From Shouchella clausii (GTDB taxonomy: Bacteria > Bacillota > Bacilli > Bacillales > Bacillaceae_D), in contig NZ_CP019985.1 of assembly GCF_002250115.1 (NCBI RefSeq), forward strand, positions 2,232,001 to 2,296,000: DNA of 64,000 nt, given 5' to 3'. The translations under genes and the position numbers were made by a program. Below, one piece after another: positions 17,333 through 27,464 of the stretch; position 1 is the first letter of the stretch; every line of letters starts with the position of its first letter. A model generated the notes under the pieces. That model was not told the DNA's origin. It was given only the letters and a program-made list of their open reading frames with translations, and did not search any database.

Positions 17333-17367
17333 AAAGGCGAGCAGGCAAGTCGATTTCGCCTTTTTTT
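17333..17367 (+). terminator. Rho-independent terminator
   Basis: AAAGGCGA pairs with TCGCCTTT over a 15-base loop, then a T run. Confidence 0.75.
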
Positions 17368-17488
17368 ATTTTGGCTGGGGTCGTTTTACAACCGCGGCGC
17401 TTATGTATATTTATAGTTTAGTAAATTGATAAGAAATACTTGAATAGTGTGTTTTGGAAAGCTACTATATGACGTAAGGAGGGTGGTT

Positions 17489-18388
17489 ATGGATTTAAGA
17501 AGCATTAAGACCTTTCAAACGATTATCAAGCATGGCAGCTTTCAAAAAGCTGCAGAAGAGCTGTCCTACGCACAATCGACGATTACGATGCAAATGAAAA
17601 AACTGGAAAGTGAGCTAGGAGTGGTTCTTATTGAACGTGGGAAGCCATTTCAATTAACAGAGGCTGGACGTCTCCTCGCATTACAAGGTGATTTGCTCCT
17701 TCAAGAATTTGAACGATTACAAGAACGGATGAATGCATTAGTAAAAGGAGAAACTGGGCATATTCGGGTTGGTGCAATGGAACCAGCAGCTAGCTATCGC
17801 TTGCCTTACGCACTCGCACCGTTTTACGAAAAGTTTCCGAGGGTAAATGTCAGCGTCCAAATAGAAAGCAGCAGAAAGCTAATCGAGATGGTTGAGGCCG
17901 ATGAGCTTGACTTGGCTATTTGTACAGCTGCAAATGTGCCGACGACAGTTCGCTTTTTGCCGCTGTTTCTTGAAGAGGTCGCCATATTAATGCCAGATGG
18001 CCATCCCCTTGCTAATGAGAAGGACATTTCATTGCCCCAGTTGGAAAACGAGCCCATGTTAATTACAACTGCTGCGTGTCCATTCAGGAGAAACATTGAA
18101 AAGCAAATGCAGGATCGTGGACTGCGGCCAACTTATCGAATGGAGATAAGCAATATGTTGGCGCTAAAGCATTATGTTCAAGCAGGATATGGGATAGCAG
18201 CGGTTCCCATCCGTTGTGTGATGCCTCCTCCTAAAGGAACAGTCCTGAAGGCGATCCGCCTGTTTGAAGAAGATTTGCTAGTCGGTCTTGCGGAAAATAA
18301 AACAAAACCGTTTGGCAGAGTAGCGACATCGCTTAAAGACATTCTTCAAAAAAACCTCCGATATGAAAAGGAACCAATTCAAAAATAA
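17489..18388 (+). CDS. LysR-family regulator of the organosulfur operon
   Basis: A 299-residue LysR protein: N-terminal helix-turn-helix (FQTIIKHGSFQKAAEELSYAQSTITMQMKKLE) and a periplasmic-binding-like effector domain. ATG 17489 follows AGGAGGGT; the longer frame upstream lacks support. It lies just upstream of and in the same direction as the ssu-type genes, so activation of those genes under sulfur limitation (as CysL/YtlI-type regulators do) is likely but inferred from position only. Confidence 0.85.
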   Translation: MDLRSIKTFQTIIKHGSFQKAAEELSYAQSTITMQMKKLESELGVVLIERGKPFQLTEAGRLLALQGDLLLQEFERLQERMNALVKGETGHIRVGAMEPAASYRLPYALAPFYEKFPRVNVSVQIESSRKLIEMVEADELDLAICTAANVPTTVRFLPLFLEEVAILMPDGHPLANEKDISLPQLENEPMLITTAACPFRRNIEKQMQDRGLRPTYRMEISNMLALKHYVQAGYGIAAVPIRCVMPPPKGTVLKAIRLFEEDLLVGLAENKTKPFGRVATSLKDILQKNLRYEKEPIQK

Positions 18389-18488
18389 TGAATAGAAACT
18401 TCATTTTTTTCAATTATACAAAAGCGTTATGTTTCGTTATAGTAGTATTAATCCGATGGGTTAACTTTAATTTAAGAGGGGTGATTGT

Positions 18489-19034
18489 GTGAGCAAGACT
18501 GTATTAATATATGGAGGAATTAGCAAGCAGTCCAGGTTGATCGGTTTATGGCAAAAGGCGTCTTCTGTTTTTGCTGAGTACAGCGAAAAAGTAGAAACGA
18601 TCTTTGTTCATGAGTTGCCTGGAAATGACTTATTGGCCGCCAACTCTAAAAGCGAAGCGGTACAACAGGCGAAGCAGAAGGTGGAACAAGCGAGCACCAT
18701 TGTTGTGTTTACTCCGATTTATAAAGCGTCATTTAGTGGGATTTTAAAAACGTTCCTTGATTTGTTGCCTCAAAAAGTATTTTCCGAAAAAATCGTTTTG
18801 CCGATAGCAATTGGCGGTACTTTTGGCCATCTTCTTGCAATTGACTACGCACTTAAGCCTGTTTTAGCGGCCTTAGGGGCGACCACCATTCTTAGCGGTG
18901 TTTTTGTGCTCGATCAAGACGTAAAACAAGGAGATTCAGGCACATATGTGTTAACGGGACCAGCGGATGAACGTCTCGAACAACAAGTGCGCCTCGCTCA
19001 AAAAACGGCGCAGTTGTCCTTTATAACCAACTAA
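18489..19034 (+). CDS. ssuE: NADPH-dependent FMN reductase (SsuE-like)
   Basis: A 181-residue flavodoxin-fold reductase that would supply reduced FMN to the two monooxygenases encoded downstream. Motifs: VLIYGGISKQSR at the phosphate-binding loop, VVFTPIYKASFSGILKTFLDLLP and VLPIAIGGTFGHLLAIDYALKPVL, all characteristic of SsuE. Start is GTG behind GAGGGGTGA. First gene of a seven-gene run with short gaps. Confidence 0.9.
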   Translation: MSKTVLIYGGISKQSRLIGLWQKASSVFAEYSEKVETIFVHELPGNDLLAANSKSEAVQQAKQKVEQASTIVVFTPIYKASFSGILKTFLDLLPQKVFSEKIVLPIAIGGTFGHLLAIDYALKPVLAALGATTILSGVFVLDQDVKQGDSGTYVLTGPADERLEQQVRLAQKTAQLSFITN

Positions 19035-19056
19035 ATTTATGAGAAAAGAAGGAAAC

Positions 19057-20364
19057 ATGATGAGCAAAAAGATGAGGCTTGGAGTGTTTTTAATGGGTGC
19101 TGGCCACCATATTGGTGCTTGGCGCCACCCCAAAGCAGCAGCTGATGCCTACGAAAGCATCGACTTTTATAGACAAGTGGCTCTGTTAGCTGAAAAAGGG
19201 AAGCTTGATATGTTGTTTATTAGTGATGCCCTGTCATTGACAGAAAAAAGCCATCCGTCTGAGTTGGTCCGATTCGAACCGCTTACGCTCGTGTCTGCTC
19301 TAGCAATGACGACAGCTAAAATTGGATTGGCGGCTACCGCAAGCACGACTTATAATGAACCGTTTCATATCGCCCGCAAGTTTGCATCAATCGACCATTT
19401 AAGTAATGGCCGCTCTGCTTGGAACATTGTTACCTCTTATTACGAAGAGGAAGCGTACAACTTCGGCGATTTGCCTCACCCGCCACATGCAAAGCGTTAC
19501 GAACGAGCAGCAGAATTCGTCGAGGTCGCCAAAAAACTGTGGCGTAGCTGGGAAAGAGGGGCAGTCATCCGAAATCAACAAACAGGGATTTACTTTGACG
19601 CAAACAAAGTCCATGCCGTCAACCATAAAGGCAAATATTTTTCGGTTAAAGGCCCCTTAAATGCATCGGCGCTGCCGCAAGGGGAGCCTGTCCTGATTCA
19701 AGCCGGTTCCTCCACTTATGGCACTAAGTTTGCAGCTCGATACGCAGATGTTGTCTTTACAGCACAACAGCATTTAAGAGGGGCAAAGCGATTTTACCGT
19801 AACTTAAAAGAGCAAGTCGCCGCCGCCGGGCGGCTGCCGGAAGAGGTTCTCGTGATGCCAGGCATTTCGCCGATAACAGCCAACTCAAAAGAAGAAGCAG
19901 AGGCGATTTACGAAGAGTTGCAGTCGCTGTTAGATGAGGAAACGAGTTTGGCTTTTTTATCAGACTATTTAGGGAAAGTATCTTTTTCGAGAAAACAGCT
20001 TCACCAACCGTTATCTATTGCTGACTTGCCGCCTACAAATGGCAACCAAAGCAGGCGCGACCTAATCGTCGAGCTTGCTAGCCGCGAGCAATTGACCGTT
20101 TTGCAATTGGCACGGCGTGTTGCCGGGGCGAGAGGGCACCATATTGTTTGCGGTTCCCCTACACAAATTGCAGATGTCATGGAGACATGGTTTCGGGAAA
20201 AAGGAGCAGACGGCTTTAATTTAATGTTTCCTTATTACCCAGGCTTAATGGAAACATTTATCGAACAGGTCATTCCCATTTTGCAACAACGAGGGCTGTT
20301 CCGCCTTGATTATGAAGGGGAAACATTACGTTCTCATCTTGGTTTACATGAACATCAAGTTTAA
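19057..20364 (+). CDS. LLM-class flavin-dependent monooxygenase (NtaA/SnaA/DszA type)
   Basis: About 436 residues of the bacterial luciferase-like TIM-barrel family, long NtaA/DszA branch: LGVFLMGAGHHIGAWRHP at the N-terminus, SNGRSAWNIVTSYYEEEAYNFG in the middle, QAGSSTYGTKFAARYADVVF and GFNLMFPYYPG near the end. It uses FMNH2 and O2 to cleave a C-S (or C-N) bond; the substrate is probably a sulfone or other organosulfur compound. GAAGG precedes ATG 19057. With SsuD below, the operon has two distinct monooxygenases. Confidence 0.9.
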   Translation: MMSKKMRLGVFLMGAGHHIGAWRHPKAAADAYESIDFYRQVALLAEKGKLDMLFISDALSLTEKSHPSELVRFEPLTLVSALAMTTAKIGLAATASTTYNEPFHIARKFASIDHLSNGRSAWNIVTSYYEEEAYNFGDLPHPPHAKRYERAAEFVEVAKKLWRSWERGAVIRNQQTGIYFDANKVHAVNHKGKYFSVKGPLNASALPQGEPVLIQAGSSTYGTKFAARYADVVFTAQQHLRGAKRFYRNLKEQVAAAGRLPEEVLVMPGISPITANSKEEAEAIYEELQSLLDEETSLAFLSDYLGKVSFSRKQLHQPLSIADLPPTNGNQSRRDLIVELASREQLTVLQLARRVAGARGHHIVCGSPTQIADVMETWFREKGADGFNLMFPYYPGLMETFIEQVIPILQQRGLFRLDYEGETLRSHLGLHEHQV

Positions 20365-20378
20365 AAGGAGGAGTAGCT

Positions 20379-20729
20379 ATGAAAATCGCCTTTGTTTTAA
20401 ATGAATCAGAAGACATTGTCCCGATTACAGAAGGGATCGTTCTGCGTGTTTATGATAGCTCGTCGAAGAGCTACAACGATTATCCGAATCCAGCTTTAGA
20501 ACAAAAAGAGGGGAGACGGTCCGCTGCACTCCAATTTGCCATTAAACAGGGCGTCCATGCGCTGGCAGCTCCACCAGAAACATTATGCGAACAGTCATAC
20601 AAGTTTGCGCGCAAAGAGCAGCTATCGTTTATTTCTTTGCCTGGCCCCGTCCCTTTCAACCAAATCATTAGCCAACCACTTGCCTTGACGGACCAGCTGC
20701 CAAAAAAAGAAATTAGCCCAAGTGTTTAA
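20379..20729 (+). CDS. Small NifX-like protein of the sulfur operon
   Basis: A 116-residue cytoplasmic protein. The outline [57 protein letters not shown] resembles the alternating alpha/beta fold of NifX/NifB-C-terminal (FeMo-cofactor-binding type) proteins, but it lacks a nitrogenase context. One Cys is present in the [10 protein letters not shown] segment. AAAGGAGGAG precedes the ATG. It sits between the LLM monooxygenase and the ABC ATPase with short gaps, so it is expressed with the sulfonate system. Function unknown; the fold match is tentative. Confidence 0.7.
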   Translation: MKIAFVLNESEDIVPITEGIVLRVYDSSSKSYNDYPNPALEQKEGRRSAALQFAIKQGVHALAAPPETLCEQSYKFARKEQLSFISLPGPVPFNQIISQPLALTDQLPKKEISPSV

Positions 20730-20754
20730 CGGAGGAAGGAGGCTTATAACGGAT

Positions 20755-21525
20755 ATGGCAACCGAATTGCAACACGGTGCAGCAATTGAGATCGATCAGC
20801 TCTACAAGCAATTTGGCAATAAAAACGTTCTTCAAGGCATAGATGCAACCATACATGGAGGCGAATTTGTTGCTGTAGTAGGGAAAAGCGGCTGCGGCAA
20901 GAGCACATTGTTGCGGCACGTGGCAGGGCTTGAGACGGCGACTTCAGGAGAAGTGAGGCAGAATGGAGAACGGATCGACGGCATCAATCAGCAAGCACGC
21001 CTCATGTTCCAAGAGTCGCGCCTTTTGCCGTGGCAAAATGTGCTAACCAATGTTGGCGTTGGGCTTCGTCTCGAAGGAGAGTGGCAACAGCAAGCAGCGG
21101 CGCTTCTTAAAGATGTCGGCTTGGATGGTCGCGGCAATGAGTGGCCGGCTGTACTATCTGGTGGGCAGAAACAACGCGTTGCCTTAGCCCGTGCCCTTGC
21201 AGGCGGACCGAAACTGCTGTTACTCGACGAACCTCTTGGAGCCTTAGACGCACTTACCCGAATGGAGATGCAGCAGTTGGTTGAAAGGCTGTGGCTCATA
21301 CACCGATTTACAGCGTTGCTCGTCACCCACGATGTCAGCGAAGCAGTCATGCTTGCTGATCGGATCATCGTGATTGAGGAAGGGAGAATTGTGATGACGA
21401 AAGACGTTCCATTGCCCCGTCCCCGTGTACCAACGGCGCCAGATTTTGCTGACATTCAAGAAACGATTTTAAATGAATTATTAGGCATTCAGGCGGAGAA
21501 ACCACTCCTGCAGCAAACGAATTAA
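20755..21525 (+). CDS. ssuB: Aliphatic sulfonate ABC transporter ATP-binding protein
   Basis: A 256-residue importer ATPase: Walker [16 protein letters not shown]-loop [13 protein letters not shown], signature [15 protein letters not shown], Walker [15 protein letters not shown]-loop VTHDVSEA. The DQ-loop wording RLLPW is typical of the SsuB/TauB branch. ATG 20755 lies rather far from AAGGAGG; a GTG at 20722 overlapping the previous stop is the alternative. Works with SsuA and SsuC encoded below. Confidence 0.93.
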   Translation: MATELQHGAAIEIDQLYKQFGNKNVLQGIDATIHGGEFVAVVGKSGCGKSTLLRHVAGLETATSGEVRQNGERIDGINQQARLMFQESRLLPWQNVLTNVGVGLRLEGEWQQQAAALLKDVGLDGRGNEWPAVLSGGQKQRVALARALAGGPKLLLLDEPLGALDALTRMEMQQLVERLWLIHRFTALLVTHDVSEAVMLADRIIVIEEGRIVMTKDVPLPRPRVPTAPDFADIQETILNELLGIQAEKPLLQQTN

Positions 21526-21539
21526 AGGGGATGAGGAAA

Positions 21540-22646
21540 TTGGTTGAGTTTATTACAATGGCACCTACTTCAGGAGATGGCACGAGCATTTCCACCGGAA
21601 ACGCTGGCTGGACAACGGCAAAAGGAACAACGCAGCGTGAGCCTTCTTTTTCCTATATAAAGGAAATTGCCGAAGCGGCTGAAGCCGGCGGCTTTACGTC
21701 GCTATTGCTTCCAACAGGCGCTGGCTGCTTAGATTCAGTAGCGGTAGCTGCCAATTTGATTAACTGCACCCAATCATTGAAATTTTTATTTGCCGTTCGA
21801 CCTGGCGTCATGTCGCCAACGACGTTTGCTAAGCAATTTGCCACGATCGACAATTGGTCGGAAGGAAGGGCGCAAGTGAATATTGTCACAGGCGGTTCGC
21901 CGAAAGAACTGGCTGGCTATGGCGATTTTTTGCCTCATGATGACCGTTATCGTCGTACAGAAGAATATATCCATGTTTTGAAGCGTCTATTTTCAGAAAA
22001 GGAAGTTAGTCACACAGGAGAATTTTATGAGCTAAAAAAGGCAACGCTGTTTCCAACATTAAAGCAAACAAGCAGTCCCAAAATTTTCTTTGGCGGGGCC
22101 TCGGAAACGGGAAAACAGGTAGCGGCAAATGTCGCCGATGTATACATGATGTGGGGCGAGCCGCTTGAAATAGCACGAGAGCGGATTAACGACATGAAAG
22201 CGCGCTACGCAAGAGCGGGCAGACAAGCAAGCTACAGCATTTCTTTTCAAGTTGTGCTCGGAAAAACGGAAGCAGAAGCATGGACAAACGCGAATGCGCT
22301 CGTTCAACATTTAGCGCCAGAAGCCCTTGAACAAAAACAGCAGGACAGGGCAAAAGGCGATTCTGTCGGCGTTAATCGCCTTCATGATTTGATGGAAGCG
22401 AGCCGTAAAGACAATTTTGTCATTGGCCCTAATTTGTGGGCAGGATTGACACAAGTACTGTCCGGCAATTCCATTGCCCTTGTCGGTACGGCAGACCAAA
22501 TTGCTGACCGAGTTGTTGAATTTGTCAGTCTCGGCTTCGATAAAGTCCTTTTGCGCGGTTTTCCCCATTTGGAAGTGATTACGGAAATTGGTGCAGAAGT
22601 GATCCCGCGTGTAAATGAGCGCTTATCCCACGCCGTAACACATTAA
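21540..22646 (+). CDS. ssuD: FMNH2-dependent alkanesulfonate monooxygenase (SsuD-like)
   Basis: A 368-residue LLM-class enzyme that would desulfonate alkanesulfonates to aldehyde and sulfite with FMNH2 from SsuE. Family blocks: AEAAEAGGFTSLLLPTGAGCLDSVAVAA, FLFAVRPGVMSPTTFAKQ, GRAQVNIVTGGSPKELAGYGDFLPHDDRYRRT and FFGGASETG. TTG 21540 has GGGG at suitable distance; ATG 21531 sits directly on the ribosome site. The N-terminus (MAPTSGDGTSIS) differs from classical SsuD, so a variant substrate is possible. Confidence 0.88.
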   Translation: MVEFITMAPTSGDGTSISTGNAGWTTAKGTTQREPSFSYIKEIAEAAEAGGFTSLLLPTGAGCLDSVAVAANLINCTQSLKFLFAVRPGVMSPTTFAKQFATIDNWSEGRAQVNIVTGGSPKELAGYGDFLPHDDRYRRTEEYIHVLKRLFSEKEVSHTGEFYELKKATLFPTLKQTSSPKIFFGGASETGKQVAANVADVYMMWGEPLEIARERINDMKARYARAGRQASYSISFQVVLGKTEAEAWTNANALVQHLAPEALEQKQQDRAKGDSVGVNRLHDLMEASRKDNFVIGPNLWAGLTQVLSGNSIALVGTADQIADRVVEFVSLGFDKVLLRGFPHLEVITEIGAEVIPRVNERLSHAVTH

Positions 22647-22657
22647 AGGGAGTGACG

Positions 22658-23620
22658 ATGTTGAGAAAGATGGCAATCTTTGGCCTTTCGTTTGGGATTG
22701 CGGTAGGGTTGGCGGGTTGCAATGACCCTGGCGCGGCAGCAGAGAAAGGCGAAACGGTGACAATTGGCTACCAGAAAGGAGCGTTAACGCTGTCTCTTAA
22801 AGAAGATGAGGCGTTCGCGAGGACAATGGCTGACTTGGGTTACTCCCTTGAATGGGCAGAATTTAATACAGGCAGCTCCACGCTTGAAGCATTAGGGAGC
22901 GGGAGTACAGACCTTGCCAATGCCGGGGATACGCCTTCGATTTATGCCATTGCCAACAGGCAGCCGATCCATTACATCGCCGCTACAGATAATGCCCCTT
23001 ACAGTGAAGGCATTTTAGTCCACCCCAATTCAGGCATCGATCGCGTGGAAGATTTGGAAGGGAAGCGGATCGCCTTTAACCGAGCATCAATCGCCCAATA
23101 TTTGTTGTATAAAGCATTAGACTCGGTTGGGCTAACTTTTGCAGATATAGAGCCTGTGTATCTAGGGCCAGCAGATGCACATTTGGCCTTTGAACAAGGG
23201 AATGTCGATGCATGGGTCACGTGGGATCCGTATTTAGCCGTATCTGAAGAAAAAGGCAATCATGTCATTGCGACGGCGGACGGCCTTGCTTCCTATCGAT
23301 CCTTTTACTTTGCCAACAGTGATTTTGCCGATCAACATCCAGAAGCGGTACAGGCGTATGTCGAAGCTTTGCAACGGGTAGGCACTACGATTGAAAGCGA
23401 TGCAAGCGAGGCTGCAGCGATTATGGAAAAAGCGACAGGATTGCCGCAAAATACGTGGGTTGGCATTTTAAACCGTCTTGATCATGTTCCGGATTTTATT
23501 GATGAAGAGGCAGTATCTGACCTCCAAGAACAGGCAGATGATTTAATGGCCATCGGTTTGCTAGAAGGCGAAGTGTCAATTGTTGATTATGTCTGGAATC
23601 GAGAGGAGGAAAGTGAATGA
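22658..23620 (+). CDS. ssuA: Aliphatic sulfonate ABC substrate-binding lipoprotein
   Basis: A 320-residue binding protein with lipobox LAGC (signal peptide FGLSFGIAVGLAGC). SsuA/TauA features: ETVTIGYQKGALTLSLKE, STLEALGSGSTDLANAGDTPSIYA and GNVDAWVTWDPYLA. It would deliver sulfonates to the SsuBC importer. ATG 22658 has GGGAG five bases before it. It overlaps ssuC by four bases (ATGA). Confidence 0.93.
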   Translation: MLRKMAIFGLSFGIAVGLAGCNDPGAAAEKGETVTIGYQKGALTLSLKEDEAFARTMADLGYSLEWAEFNTGSSTLEALGSGSTDLANAGDTPSIYAIANRQPIHYIAATDNAPYSEGILVHPNSGIDRVEDLEGKRIAFNRASIAQYLLYKALDSVGLTFADIEPVYLGPADAHLAFEQGNVDAWVTWDPYLAVSEEKGNHVIATADGLASYRSFYFANSDFADQHPEAVQAYVEALQRVGTTIESDASEAAAIMEKATGLPQNTWVGILNRLDHVPDFIDEEAVSDLQEQADDLMAIGLLEGEVSIVDYVWNREEESE

Positions 23621-24387
23621 ACAGTTGGAGACAACGGTACCAAGATGGAGTAGCGCCATGGATCGTGCCCCTCTTGTTACTCATTTCTTGGCAATTTATG
23701 AGCGTTTACGGTTTGTTCTCCCATTTACTTGCAAGCCCATTGGAGGTCGTCCAAGCAGCGTGGCGGATGATTGCGAATGGGGAACTGGTTAGCCACATGG
23801 CAACCAGTTTTTATCGAGCGTTAGCAGGCTTTATCATAGGCGGCGGGCTTGGCCTTTTGCTAGGCATTGCCAATGGCTTATCCCCATTTTCAAGTAAGTA
23901 TTTAGATAGTACAATTCAAATGTTGCGGAATGTGCCAAACCTTGCACTAATTCCACTTGTCGTCATTTACATGGGAGTAGGCGAAAGTGCCAAAATTTTT
24001 CTTGTGGCAGTCGGTGTGTTGTTCCCTGTATACATTAACACGTTCCATGGCATTCGCTCGATTGATCAAAATATGCTAGAAATGAGCAAAATGTATGGGT
24101 TATCAAAATGGAAGTTATTCACTAAAGTGATTTTTCCTGGTGCGATGCCATCCATTTTAGTTGGCATCCGTTACGCTTTAGGCGTGATGTGGGTAACCCT
24201 TATTGTTGCCGAAACAATTGCCGCTACTTCAGGAATCGGCTATATGTCAATGAACGCAAGGGAATTTATGCAAGTTGATGTCATCATTTTAGCCATTCTT
24301 CTTTATGCGTTTTTAGGGAAGCTGGCAGATACGTTGGCAACGTTTGCCGAAAAGCGGCTGCTGCGTTGGAACCCAACTTACCGTTGA
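23617..24387 (+). CDS. ssuC: Aliphatic sulfonate ABC transporter permease
   Basis: A 256-residue BPD-type permease with about six membrane segments and the EAA loop (KMYGLSKWKLFTKVIFPGAMPSILVG). The last block GIRYALGVMWVTLIVAETIAA is typical of SsuC. Its start overlaps the ssuA stop, coupling translation. It is the last gene of the operon; a long hairpin follows. Confidence 0.93.
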   Translation: MNSWRQRYQDGVAPWIVPLLLLISWQFMSVYGLFSHLLASPLEVVQAAWRMIANGELVSHMATSFYRALAGFIIGGGLGLLLGIANGLSPFSSKYLDSTIQMLRNVPNLALIPLVVIYMGVGESAKIFLVAVGVLFPVYINTFHGIRSIDQNMLEMSKMYGLSKWKLFTKVIFPGAMPSILVGIRYALGVMWVTLIVAETIAATSGIGYMSMNAREFMQVDVIILAILLYAFLGKLADTLATFAEKRLLRWNPTYR

Positions 24388-24447
24388 CCTGTTTTGATTA
24401 AAAATTTGTCCATAACAAAAAGAGAAAAACGTACAAAGTTTGAAACC

Positions 24448-24486
24448 AACAAGCAGCTCGTTTGGATTAAAAACGAGCTGCTTGTT
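24448..24486. terminator. Bidirectional hairpin between ssuC and gdhA
   Basis: A 16-bp perfect stem (AACAAGCAGCTCGTTT and its complement) around a 7-base loop, between two convergent genes. T tracts are short, so termination strength is uncertain. Confidence 0.75.
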
Positions 24487-24508
24487 TCAATGTGCGTTTG
24501 CTTATTTG

Positions 24509-25924
<1,416 letters not shown>

Positions 25925-25932
25925 CTATGGAA

Positions 25933-25947
25933 ATGAAATCGTTTTCA
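25933..25947. promoter_or_regulatory. cre (CcpA) site upstream of gdhA
   Basis: ATGAAATCGTTTTCA matches WTGNAANCGNWNNCA at every fixed position. It lies between gdhA and the divergent gltC-like gene, 42 bases from the gdhA start codon, in a place where CcpA would act as a repressor or roadblock. Confidence 0.7.
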
Positions 25948-26089
25948 AGGTCCTGGCATATAAGACTGCCCTTTGAAACAGGATTCGCTATCTGCTATCA
26001 AGTATTTTATAATTAAGTGAATCATCTAATCAATATTAATAACTGATGGATTTAATGCCTTTTTTAGATGAATGAAAGGGAGAGCTGCG

Positions 26090-26995
26090 ATGGAAATCAG
26101 ACAGTTGCTGTATTTTATGGAAGTAGCGAAACGGGAGCATGTTACCGAAGCTGCAGCGGCCTTGCATGTCGCACAGTCTGCCGTCAGCAGACAGATCTTT
26201 AATTTAGAAAGCGAATTAGGCGTCGATTTGTTTATTCGAGAAGGCCGGAGAGTGAAATTGACACCAATCGGAAAAATTTTTTTAGAACGAATCAAACATG
26301 CTATGAATGTGATTGAAGATGCTAAACGGGAAGTTCAGGAGTATCTTGATCCGAAAAAGGGAACGATTCGCGTTGCTTTCCCTATCAGTTTGGCTGCTTA
26401 TACGTTGCCAACAGCGATTTATGCGTTTCGAAAGCGCTACCCGGAAGCGAAATTCCAGCTAAAACAGGGCCTTTATCGTGAATTGATAGACGGGGTTATT
26501 AAAGGGGATTACAATATGGCGCTGATTGGCCCAGTGCCGATGGAAGAAAAGAAAATCACCCCTCGAATTCTGTTTGCAGAAAAAATTGTCGCTCTTTTGC
26601 CGATACACCATCCATTAGCGAAAAGCACCGAAATCAATTTGCTCGATTTAAAAAATGATCCGTTTGTTTTGTTGCCAGAAGGGTTTGTTTTTCGGGATCT
26701 TGTCATTGAAGCCTGTTCCGAAACAGGCTTTATCCCACAAATTGCTTTCGAAGGAGACGACATTGATGCGTTAAAAGGCTTAGTAGCGGCTGGTCTTGGC
26801 GTCACATTAATGCCGGAAGTCACACTCGTTGACAATACGCCGCGCTCAACTGTAAAAATCCCATTAAGTGAACCGGATGTCACGCGAACGGTTGGTGTCA
26901 TTACACCGACAGAACGTGGACTGTTGCCAACGGAAGAATTGTTTTATGAATTTCTGCAGGAGTTTTTTACGAAGCTGAATCATTTTAAAGATTAA
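26090..26995 (+). CDS. gltC: GltC-like LysR-family regulator
   Basis: A 301-residue LysR protein that follows B. subtilis GltC along its length: MEIRQLLYFMEVAKREHVTEAA at the start, HVAQSAVSRQI in the recognition helix, EYLDPKKGTIRVAFP, ALIGPVP, LPEGFVFRDL and GLVAAGLGVTLMPE. GltC activates glutamate synthase gltAB when 2-oxoglutarate is high. Here no gltAB is present; the divergent gene is gdhA. ATG 26090 follows GAAAGGGAGAG. I see no perfect GltC box in the 198-base intergenic region. Confidence 0.87.
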   Translation: MEIRQLLYFMEVAKREHVTEAAAALHVAQSAVSRQIFNLESELGVDLFIREGRRVKLTPIGKIFLERIKHAMNVIEDAKREVQEYLDPKKGTIRVAFPISLAAYTLPTAIYAFRKRYPEAKFQLKQGLYRELIDGVIKGDYNMALIGPVPMEEKKITPRILFAEKIVALLPIHHPLAKSTEINLLDLKNDPFVLLPEGFVFRDLVIEACSETGFIPQIAFEGDDIDALKGLVAAGLGVTLMPEVTLVDNTPRSTVKIPLSEPDVTRTVGVITPTERGLLPTEELFYEFLQEFFTKLNHFKD

Positions 26996-27087
26996 ACGGT
27001 TGTTGATGCTTGTTTTTTTCTCCAGACGTCCAAGCTTATGGGAATATTGGTGTCCACAGCTGAAAAATGGCTTGGTATAAAAAAAGG

Positions 27088-27132
27088 TTGAAAAAAAGAC
27101 AATAAAATCATAATATGAACATATAATCATAT
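27088..27132 (+). promoter_or_regulatory. czrA-czcD promoter with CzrA-type operator
   Basis: TTGAAA (27088-27093), 17-base spacer, TAATAT (27111-27116). ATATGA-N8-TCATAT (27113-27132), containing TGAACA as in CzrA boxes, overlaps the -10. Zinc would release the repressor and open the operon. Confidence 0.75.
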
Positions 27133-27147
27133 ATAGGGGGTATGGGA

Positions 27148-27453
27148 ATGGAAAACAACTATGTTGATTTAGATGAAGAAACGTTGTTTATTGTCTCGCA
27201 AACATTCAAAGCTCTTGGGGACCCAACACGGATACGAATCTTGCATTTGCTTGCTGAAAAAGAATGCGCTGTTGGCGAAATTGTAGAAGCGTTGGCGCTC
27301 GGCCAATCAAATGTGTCCCATCAGCTTCGTTTTCTTAAAAACTTGCGGTTGGTAAAGTCGCGGCGAGTAGGCACAGCCATGTATTATTCACCGGAAGACG
27401 AGCATGTAATGGAAATACTAGAAAAGACGATCCAACATGCCAAACATGATTAG
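27148..27453 (+). CDS. czrA: Zinc-responsive ArsR/SmtB-family repressor
   Basis: A 101-residue winged-helix repressor. From ATG 27148 the alpha-5 metal site reads D84, H86, H97, H100, the same positions and spacing as CzrA of Staphylococcus/Bacillus, so Zn(II)/Co(II) sensing is well supported. The recognition helix is [23 protein letters not shown] 27142 also has a start codon but sits on the GGGGG ribosome site. It is followed after 11 bases by czcD. Confidence 0.93.
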   Translation: MENNYVDLDEETLFIVSQTFKALGDPTRIRILHLLAEKECAVGEIVEALALGQSNVSHQLRFLKNLRLVKSRRVGTAMYYSPEDEHVMEILEKTIQHAKHD

Positions 27454-27464
27454 GAGGGGTTAGG

